From an uncultured Dialister sp. (GTDB lineage: Bacteria > Bacillota > Negativicutes > Veillonellales > Dialisteraceae): a stretch of DNA of 10,921 bases. Shown piece after piece: positions 5,618 through 10,921 of the stretch (position 1 is its first letter; every line of letters starts with the position of its first letter). Made by a program: the position numbers and the translations under genes. The stretch is taken from assembly GCF_900538805.1 (NCBI RefSeq), contig NZ_UPZP01000082.1:1-10921 (forward strand), in the 5' to 3' direction. A model generated the notes under the pieces. It ran no database searches and was not told the DNA's origin. It worked only from the letters and a program-made list of their open reading frames with translations.

Positions 5618-7156
5618 ATGAAACATCAGGAAATTGTTATGATTGTTGACTTTGGCGGCCAGTATGCCCAGCTCATTGCACGGCGTGTCCGTGAATGCGG
5701 CGTGTACTGCGAAATCCTGCCATACAACAAGAGCGCTGAGGAAATCCTTGCCCAGAACCCGAAGGGCATTATTTTCTCCGGCGGCCCGTCCAGCGTAAAT
5801 GCAGAAAATGCGCCGCAGGTGGATCCCAACGTATTCAAGGCAGGCATCCCCATTCTTGGTATCTGCTACGGCATGCAGCTTATGGCCAAGGAACTGGGCG
5901 GCGAAGTATCAAAGCCTGAAAAGCACGAATACGGTCACACCGAATTCTACCGCAACGGCAGCTCCGCCCTCTTTGAAGGGGTTTCCGAAAAGACCGCTGT
6001 ATGGATGAGCCACGGTGATGCAGTTACCGACATGCCCGCCGGCTTTGGCCTCACCGGTCACACCGATCTCACTCCCACCGCTGCCATGGCCGACGAAGCG
6101 CGCCGTTTCTTCGGCGTACAGTTCCATCCGGAAGTGGTTCACACTCCCGAAGGCACCACCATGCTGAAGAATTTCCTCTTTAAAATCTGCGAATGCGAAG
6201 GCGGCTGGTCCATGGGCAACTACATCGACATTGCCGTAGAAAACATCCGCGAAAAGGTAGGAAAGCACAATGTCATCTGCGCCCTCTCCGGCGGCGTGGA
6301 TTCTTCCGTGGCTGCCGTACTGGTTCATAAAGCCATCGGCGACCAGCTTACCTGCGTCTTCGTTGACCACGGCTTCCTGCGCCTGGGCGAAGCGGAACAG
6401 GTGGTGGACACCTTCAAGAATAAGTTCAACATGAAACTGGTGCACATCGATGCTTCCAAACATTTCATGTCCCTCCTGAAGGGCGTCACCGAACCGGAAA
6501 AGAAGCGTAAAACCATTGGTGCTGAATTTATCCACACCTTCCAGGAAGAAGCAAACAAACTGGAAGACGTGAAATTCCTGGTGCAGGGCACCCTGTATCC
6601 TGACGTGGTGGAATCGGGCACCGCCACCGCCTCCACCATCAAATCCCACCACAACGTAGGGGGCCTTCCGAAGGATATGAAATTCCAGCTCATCGAACCG
6701 CTCCGCGAACTCTTCAAGGATGAAGTCCGCGAACTGGGCCGCCAGCTGGGCCTTCCGGAAGAAGTGGTGAACCGCCAGCCATTCCCGGGACCGGGCCTGG
6801 CTATCCGCATCATCGGCGAAATCACACCGGAACGGCTGGATATCCTCCGCCGCGCCGATTTCATCGTAAGAGACGTCATTAAACAGCATGGCCTCTATAA
6901 TGATATCTGGCAGTCCTTCGCCATCCTCCCCGCAGCTATCCGTTCCGTAGGCGTGCAGGGCGATGAAAGAACCTACGATTACACCGTAGGCATCCGCGCC
7001 GTCACCTCCTCCGACGGCATGACGGCTGATTATTTCCGCTTCCCCTGGGAAGTGCTGGACGAAATGAGCCGCCGTATCTGCAACGAAGTGGCTGGAGTGA
7101 ACAGAGTGGTCTATGACATCACCTCCAAGCCGCCGAGCACCATCGAATGGGAATAA
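5618..7156 (+). CDS. guaA: GMP synthase (glutamine-hydrolysing)
   Basis: A 512-residue full-length GuaA, which converts XMP, ATP and glutamine to GMP as the last step of guanine nucleotide synthesis in the cytoplasm. The N-terminal class I amidotransferase domain (about 1-195) has the oxyanion strand SGGPSSV (54-60), nucleophile Cys83 in GICYGMQ, and the partner residues His170 and Glu172 in QFHPEV. The ATP-pyrophosphatase domain carries the P-loop SGGVDSS (224-230). The C-terminal dimerisation domain has KSHHNVGGLP (342-351), QPFPGPGLAIR (387-397) and the conserved tail SKPPSTIEWE. All key residues are present. The ribosome site AGGAGGAA (5606-5613) fixes the ATG. It has its own promoter and terminator, hence probably a single-gene transcript. 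Confidence 0.98.
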   Translation: MKHQEIVMIVDFGGQYAQLIARRVRECGVYCEILPYNKSAEEILAQNPKGIIFSGGPSSVNAENAPQVDPNVFKAGIPILGICYGMQLMAKELGGEVSKPEKHEYGHTEFYRNGSSALFEGVSEKTAVWMSHGDAVTDMPAGFGLTGHTDLTPTAAMADEARRFFGVQFHPEVVHTPEGTTMLKNFLFKICECEGGWSMGNYIDIAVENIREKVGKHNVICALSGGVDSSVAAVLVHKAIGDQLTCVFVDHGFLRLGEAEQVVDTFKNKFNMKLVHIDASKHFMSLLKGVTEPEKKRKTIGAEFIHTFQEEANKLEDVKFLVQGTLYPDVVESGTATASTIKSHHNVGGLPKDMKFQLIEPLRELFKDEVRELGRQLGLPEEVVNRQPFPGPGLAIRIIGEITPERLDILRRADFIVRDVIKQHGLYNDIWQSFAILPAAIRSVGVQGDERTYDYTVGIRAVTSSDGMTADYFRFPWEVLDEMSRRICNEVAGVNRVVYDITSKPPSTIEWE

Positions 7157-7170
7157 TTTCATAATTTAGA

Positions 7171-7197
7171 AAAAGCCTCCGTTTACTGGGGGCTTTT
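7171..7197 (+). terminator. Intrinsic terminator after guaA
   Basis: AAAAGCCTCC (7171-7180) pairs with GGGGGCTTTT (7188-7197), with one G-T wobble, around loop GTTTACT. The T-run then continues as CTT. Confidence 0.85.
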
Positions 7198-7226
7198 CTT
7201 GATGAAATCAAACTAAGAAGACCATC

Positions 7227-7559
7227 ATGAAAAAAGAAATCACCCTGTCCCTGCAGGAAACAGCTGACAAATCCATGGAAATCCGCCGCATCTATCACTC
7301 ACTGGAAAAGGGAATCCACGGGAAAGAATGGAGCTCGGAAGAAGATGCACTGGCTTTCCTCACAGATGCCGCTCTCATCGGACGCCTTGTTATGGCCAAA
7401 GAAGGCCGCTGGCCCAGCAGCGAAGAATCCATGCTTCCCTCCAAAATAGGAGAATGTGTATGGTGGCTGGCTGTACTGGCGGAGGAAAATGGTCTTTCCT
7501 TCGCTGACTGTGTGGAAACATTTCTGAAAGAAAAAGAAGAATTTCTGAAGCAGGAATAG
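7227..7559 (+). CDS. Small MazG-like all-alpha protein, acidic metal site apparently lost
   Basis: A 110-residue helical protein. Residues 40-57 (DALAFLTDAALIGRLVMA) and 73-108 (KIGECVWWLAVLAEENGL, then a charged helix) align by eye with the two core helix pairs of MazG-type nucleoside triphosphate pyrophosphohydrolases. Those proteins normally show EEVGEL in the first helix and E-x-x-D (as in EIGDVLWYLA) in the second. Here the first position reads TDAALIGRL and the second K-I-G-E, so the magnesium-binding acids appear largely replaced. It may therefore bind nucleotides without hydrolysing them, or belong to a separate small family. The ribosome site is weak (AAGAAG, 7215-7220). It starts 30 bp after the guaA terminator with no clear promoter, so expression by read-through is possible. 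The assignment is tentative. Confidence 0.6.
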   Translation: MKKEITLSLQETADKSMEIRRIYHSLEKGIHGKEWSSEEDALAFLTDAALIGRLVMAKEGRWPSSEESMLPSKIGECVWWLAVLAEENGLSFADCVETFLKEKEEFLKQE

Positions 7560-7676
7560 ATGGGAAAGAGAACTGATATGCATGGATTCTACTCTGATGC
7601 AGGGAAGCTTTGCAAAGCCTTAGGAAAATTGTCACAGACCGTGAAACAGGACAAAACTCATGGCCCTGACAAATAG
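7560..7676 (+). CDS. Possible 38-codon ORF after the MazG-like gene
   Basis: The ATG follows the upstream stop codon at once (TAG-ATG), with AGGA at 7552-7555 as a possible ribosome site, which would suit coupled translation. The product is Lys-rich (MGKRTDMHGFYSDAGKLCKA...) with one Cys, no membrane segment and no motif I know. It could be chance or a decayed gene end. The remaining sequence to 7715 shows only a short palindrome CTTTGCAAAG near 7609-7618. Confidence 0.3.
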   Translation: MGKRTDMHGFYSDAGKLCKALGKLSQTVKQDKTHGPDK

Positions 7677-7715
7677 AAGAACCCTTCCGGATACAGTGCA
7701 TATAACTCTCATTCG

Positions 7716-7724
7716 TGGTATACT
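7716..7724 (+). promoter_or_regulatory. Extended -10 promoter of the flavodiiron operon
   Basis: TGGTATACT matches TGn plus a one-off -10 (TATACT at 7719-7724). No strong -35 is visible. It lies about 50 bp before the start codon of the first operon gene. I see no clear operator for an oxygen- or NO-sensing regulator. Confidence 0.5.
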
Positions 7725-7773
7725 TAAAAAGCGAAAATATCTGTATTTATAGGCTTTCATAAGGGGCTTCACC

Positions 7774-8994
7774 ATGCATAACGAACAAAAGGTAACAGAC
7801 CATATCTGCTGGATTGGCGGCAATGATTTTGTTTCCAGCCGGTTTGAGAATCTCATTCCCATATCCCGGGGGATTTCTTATAACAGCTATTTCATCGACG
7901 ATGAGAAGACGGCGGTCATTGATACGGTGGATTCGGTGATTCGTGATTTATTTATGGATAACGTATCCCATCTCCTCCACGGGAGAAAGCTGGACTACAT
8001 CGTCATCAACCACATGGAGCCGGACCACAGCGGGTCGCTGCTGGCGCTGGCGGAGGCGTATCCGCAGGCGAAGATTATTGCCACGCCCCAGGCGCAGAAG
8101 ATGATTGGCCAGTATTTCCATATTTCTTTGGCGAACCGTTTCATTTCCTCCGACGAAAAGCTGGAAATCTCCCTGGGCACCCACAAGCTTCGTTTCCTGA
8201 AGGCCCCCATGGTGCACTGGCCGGAGGTGACTTTTACCTTTGAGGAAACGGAGAAGGTTCTCTTTTCCGCCGACGCCTTCGGCACCTTCGGCGTGCTGAA
8301 CGGCTCTATTTTTGCGGACGACGTGGATTATGAAGAAGAATACCTTCCGAGCTGCCGGAAGTACTATGCCAACATCGTGGCCCGCTACGGCATGCAGGTG
8401 CAGATGGCGCTGAAGAAGGCAGCGGCCCTTGATGCGGCCTATATCTGCTCCCTCCACGGCCCTGTTTTCCGGAGGAAGGAAGACATGGACAGGATTCTTT
8501 CCCTCTATAAGAAATGGGCGTCCTGGGAGGCTGAAGAAAGGTCCGTTTCCATTTTCTTTGCCTCCCCCTACGGAAATACGGCCATGGCGGCGCAGGTCCT
8601 GGCAGGGAAGCTGGCGAAGGAGGGCATCAGAAACCTGAAGCTGGTGGACCTCTGCAGCGCGTCCATTACGGAAGCATTCCCGGAGGTACTGCGCAGGAGC
8701 CACATGGTGCTGGCGGCGGTGACCATGAATATGGGCCTCAACCCCGTGATGAATGCATTCATGGACCTTTGCCATGAAATGGACGTGCAGAACCGCACCA
8801 TTTCCATCATCGGAAACAGCAGCTGGGCGCCGAACATGAGCGGCAAAGTTATGCTGGAAAAGGCGAAGACCTGGAAGAAATGCACCATCCTGGGAGAACC
8901 GGTGCATATTTCCTCCGCTCCCGCCGATGACGGCACCCTTGACAAGCTGGCAAAGCTCATTGCCGGCGATATAATGACAGAAAAGAAGGCATGA
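7774..8994 (+). CDS. fprA: Class A flavodiiron protein (O2/NO reductase)
   Basis: A 406-residue two-domain protein. The N-terminal metallo-beta-lactamase-like domain (about 1-250) holds the diiron site: His80, Glu82, Asp84 and His85 in NHMEPDHSG, His148 in PMVHWPE, Asp167 in SADAFG and His228 in SLHGPV. All seven ligands of the family are present. The C-terminal flavodoxin domain (about 257-400) has the FMN phosphate loop ASPYGNTA (263-270). In this cytoplasmic family, FMN passes electrons to the iron pair, which reduces O2 to water or NO to N2O. There is no rubredoxin or flavin reductase extension, so it must take electrons from a separate donor that is not in the window. The ribosome site is AAGGGG (7761-7766). 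Its stop overlaps the next start (ATGA), so translation is probably coupled to the adaptor gene. Confidence 0.95.
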   Translation: MHNEQKVTDHICWIGGNDFVSSRFENLIPISRGISYNSYFIDDEKTAVIDTVDSVIRDLFMDNVSHLLHGRKLDYIVINHMEPDHSGSLLALAEAYPQAKIIATPQAQKMIGQYFHISLANRFISSDEKLEISLGTHKLRFLKAPMVHWPEVTFTFEETEKVLFSADAFGTFGVLNGSIFADDVDYEEEYLPSCRKYYANIVARYGMQVQMALKKAAALDAAYICSLHGPVFRRKEDMDRILSLYKKWASWEAEERSVSIFFASPYGNTAMAAQVLAGKLAKEGIRNLKLVDLCSASITEAFPEVLRRSHMVLAAVTMNMGLNPVMNAFMDLCHEMDVQNRTISIIGNSSWAPNMSGKVMLEKAKTWKKCTILGEPVHISSAPADDGTLDKLAKLIAGDIMTEKKA

Positions 8995-10085
8995 AGATGA
9001 AAAAATGGATGGCCTGTGCGGCGGCTTTCTGCCTGTCCGCAGCCATGTTTCTCTCAGGCTGCGGCAGCCGTCCCTCAGTGCATGTAATGAAAGCAGAACA
9101 AAGCAGGGAACCCTTTACCCTGGAAACTAAGGCGGCGCCGGAAGCCCTTCACACGGCTCCCGTGATTCCTCAGGTTTCGGGAAATCTAATTTCCAATCCT
9201 CCCGACGTGGGCACCGTGGTGAATGCGGGAGATGAACTTTTCAAAATCGACTCTTCCCAGTACGAGTCCCAGGCGGCGGCCCTTCGGAGCCAGATTGCCG
9301 CCGCCTCCCAGGCAGCGGCGCCCACCTACACCTACAGCGCTCCCGCCGTGGATGACAGTCTGGAAGCATCCCTCCTGAAACAGGGCATTATCACCAGGGC
9401 CGAATACGACCGAATCAAAGGAAGAAAAGGCGGCGGCGCCGTGCAGGCGGCTCCTGCAGCAGAGCCTGCCCAGGCACCGGCCCAGCTGGTGGCCTCTCTC
9501 CAGACCATAGAAAAGACCATTGCCAACTGCACCGTCCGCGCCCCCATCAGCGGCGTCATTTCCCAGGTCTATATCGGAGACACCCATCTGGCCATGGCAG
9601 GCAAACCATCCCTCGTCATCCGCCAGGACTCTCCCGTTACCGCTTCTGTGCAGATTCCAGCCAAACTGGATAACGTGATGGAAAAGGCCAAGGACGACAA
9701 AACCCTCACCGTCACCATGAGCGACGGATCGGAAGTGTGGTACGGCGAACTCAAAAAACAGCCCAATGAAAACGGTGAAAAATTCACCACCTACAAAGTG
9801 CAGGTGGATAACCCGGACGATGAAATCACCATCGGCAACGAATACAGCATCCGCATCGAAAGCGGACAGAACGTTTCCTGCTTCATGATTCCCAAATCCG
9901 CCATCATCGGCGACAGCACCGTGGCCGTAGTGAATGACGACAACCTGGTGGACATGAAATCTGTCTCCATTGCCAGCGACACCGGCGGCTACGTCCTCAT
10001 CATGGACGGCCTGGCAGAAGGGGACCGGGTCATCACCGACCCGCCCAAGAGCCTTGACATGGGCATGCAGGTGGACGTGAAATGA
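8991..10085 (+). CDS. Lipoprotein membrane-fusion (HlyD/RND adaptor-type) protein
   Basis: A 364-residue periplasmic adaptor with a lipoprotein signal: MKMKKW, a hydrophobic stretch, then lipobox LSGC with Cys24. The split lipoyl-like domain is visible as SGNLISNPPDVGTVVNAGDELFKID (63-87) and CTVRAPISGVISQV (180-193). Beta-barrel (about 215-292) and membrane-proximal parts (about 296-364, ending GLAEGDRVITDPP) follow. Such proteins bridge an inner-membrane pump and an outer-membrane channel, so the cell is probably diderm. The alpha-hairpin is replaced by an Ala/Pro-rich stretch (102-168) containing LLKQGIITRAEYDRIKGRK (128-146), which resembles a SHOCT motif. No pump gene is present; both neighbours overlap it by 4 nt (ATGA). 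A second in-frame ATG at 8997 is possible. Confidence 0.85.
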   Translation: MKMKKWMACAAAFCLSAAMFLSGCGSRPSVHVMKAEQSREPFTLETKAAPEALHTAPVIPQVSGNLISNPPDVGTVVNAGDELFKIDSSQYESQAAALRSQIAAASQAAAPTYTYSAPAVDDSLEASLLKQGIITRAEYDRIKGRKGGGAVQAAPAAEPAQAPAQLVASLQTIEKTIANCTVRAPISGVISQVYIGDTHLAMAGKPSLVIRQDSPVTASVQIPAKLDNVMEKAKDDKTLTVTMSDGSEVWYGELKKQPNENGEKFTTYKVQVDNPDDEITIGNEYSIRIESGQNVSCFMIPKSAIIGDSTVAVVNDDNLVDMKSVSIASDTGGYVLIMDGLAEGDRVITDPPKSLDMGMQVDVK

Positions 10086-10672
10086 AATGGGAAAGAAGTG
10101 ACTTCCTCGGTGACGCCGTCACCACCGCCAGAAAACTTATAGGCGCCGTCGTAGTCCGCCGCTCCCCGGAAGGCGTGACCGCCGGCCGCATCGTGGAATG
10201 CGAAGCCTACGGCGAAACCTATGAGGGCCACAAAGACGACGGCGCCCACGTATTCAAAGGCCTCACGCCAAGAACAAAAATCATCTTCGGCGAAGGCGGC
10301 CATGCCTACGTGTACCTTGTCTACGGCATGTACACCTGCCTCAACTTCGTCTGCGGCCACGAAGGAGAATCCGGCTCTGTCCTCATCCGCGCCCTGGAAC
10401 CCTTAGAAGGCCTGGACCTCATGAAAAAGAGAAGACACCAGACAAAAGAAAAACTCCTCACCTCCGGCCCCGGCCGCCTCACCCAGGCCATGGGCATAGA
10501 CATGACCTTCTACGGCATGGACCTCACCGGAGATACCCTCTACGTGGAAACAAGAGAAGACGGTCCCTGGCCCGTGGAGGTGACAAAAAGAAAAAACATA
10601 GACTACGCCACCTACGGCAAAGACTTCCCCTGGCGGTTTCTGCTGAAAGGAAATCCCTATATATCTAAATGA
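10082..10672 (+). CDS. mpg: 3-methyladenine / hypoxanthine DNA glycosylase (AAG/MPG family)
   Basis: A 196-residue monofunctional base-excision glycosylase that removes alkylated purines and, in many members, hypoxanthine made by adenine deamination. The family core is intact: RIVECEAYGE (36-45) with the catalytic Glu41 and Tyr43, GAHVFKGLTPRT (54-65) with His56, GGHAYVYLVYGMYTCLN (72-88) with the DNA-intercalating Tyr81, VLIRALEP (100-107), and SGPGRLTQAMGI (128-139). Positions were assigned by eye against the human enzyme. The length is normal for bacterial members. Its ATG overlaps the adaptor's stop by 4 nt, so it is translated within the flavodiiron operon. I see no clear terminator right after it. 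Confidence 0.93.
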   Translation: MKWERSDFLGDAVTTARKLIGAVVVRRSPEGVTAGRIVECEAYGETYEGHKDDGAHVFKGLTPRTKIIFGEGGHAYVYLVYGMYTCLNFVCGHEGESGSVLIRALEPLEGLDLMKKRRHQTKEKLLTSGPGRLTQAMGIDMTFYGMDLTGDTLYVETREDGPWPVEVTKRKNIDYATYGKDFPWRFLLKGNPYISK

Positions 10673-10921
10673 GAAAACAATGGGGCTGTGAAAACATGAT
10701 TGATTTCTCCTCGGATAGTTAGACAATTTGGCGGCAGACGCCTTATCATAGGTCTGCAAGGAACAATTGACGCAAACACTCACCCCGCTCCATTGTCATT
10801 TCGACCGAAGCCGGTCAGCCACCAATAGGAAAGCCTCTTATTGTGCAGGCTAGAGGCCAACTTCGGCTGACTTGGAGACTCCATGCAGAGTCTCCACAGA
10901 GTGGAGAAATCTCCCTCTCCC
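10673..10921. repeat. Gene-free 3' region with a TCATTTCGA...GAAATC repeat
   Basis: No gene is supported. An inverted repeat GCAGAC/GTCTGC lies at 10734-10739 and 10752-10757. From 10797, TCATTTCGACCGAAG opens a repeat that closes with GGAGAAATC near 10903-10911, the same broad type as 388-416. Between them lie a perfect 8-bp hairpin GGAGACTC-CATGCA-GAGTCTCC (10874-10895) and an alternative 7-bp hairpin TCTCCAC-AGA-GTGGAGA (10891-10907). The window ends in CTCCCTCTCCC, resembling the CCCCCTCC modules of the other islands, so a fourth island may begin here. Confidence 0.5.

Noticed and set aside
5909..7162. A 417-codon open frame on the minus strand
   Set aside because: It is antisense to guaA, whose catalytic motifs are complete; the His/Phe/Gly-rich product is a typical shadow of GC-rich third positions.
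7948..8907. A 319-codon open frame on the minus strand
   Set aside because: It is antisense to the flavodiiron gene, which carries all seven iron ligands.

Overview
The window carries nine well-supported protein genes, two short open frames that may be translated, and three (perhaps four) repeat-rich gene-free islands. Every supported gene lies on the + strand. The genes pair Firmicute-type expression signals (strong AGGAGG-type ribosome sites, extended -10 promoters of the form TGnTATAAT, simple intrinsic terminators) with diderm hallmarks (a lipoprotein membrane-fusion protein for an efflux pump and an exported protein with a signal peptide). Together with an anaerobe-type flavodiiron protein, this points to an anaerobic diderm Firmicute, most likely in the Negativicutes (Veillonella/Dialister/Megasphaera side). 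That placement is inference; no rRNA or marker phylogeny is available here.

Layout: 1-549 is a repeat island. 618-2634 holds two tandem paralogous helical proteins of unknown function, each with its own promoter and 3' hairpin; the first has a structured leader with a 9-codon mini-ORF. 2641-3560 is a second repeat island containing a ~378-bp imperfect palindrome. 3602-4884 holds a small exported protein followed closely by an APRT-like purine phosphoribosyltransferase, probably one operon. 4885-5553 is a third island, a rearranged copy of the second. 5559-7197 is guaA (GMP synthase) with promoter and terminator. 7227-7676 is a small MazG-like protein that appears to have lost its acidic metal-binding residues, followed by a possible 38-codon ORF. 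7716-10672 is a tight three-gene operon with ATGA overlaps: flavodiiron oxidase/NO reductase, lipoprotein membrane-fusion protein, and 3-methyladenine/hypoxanthine DNA glycosylase. The window ends in another repeat, around 10797-10912.

How the genes may work together: the PRT, GuaA and perhaps the MazG-like protein share a purine-nucleotide theme. The final operon looks like a stress cassette: the flavodiiron protein removes O2 or NO, and the glycosylase excises the alkylated or deaminated purines that such stress produces. The adaptor's pump is not in the window.

The least expected content is non-coding. The islands are mosaics of short GC-rich hairpins joined by conserved linkers, bounded by GGTTC tracts on the left and GAACC tracts on the right. 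Between copies the hairpin stems change on both sides together, so structure is kept while sequence is not. The two paralogous helical proteins are the best candidates for an undescribed protein function.
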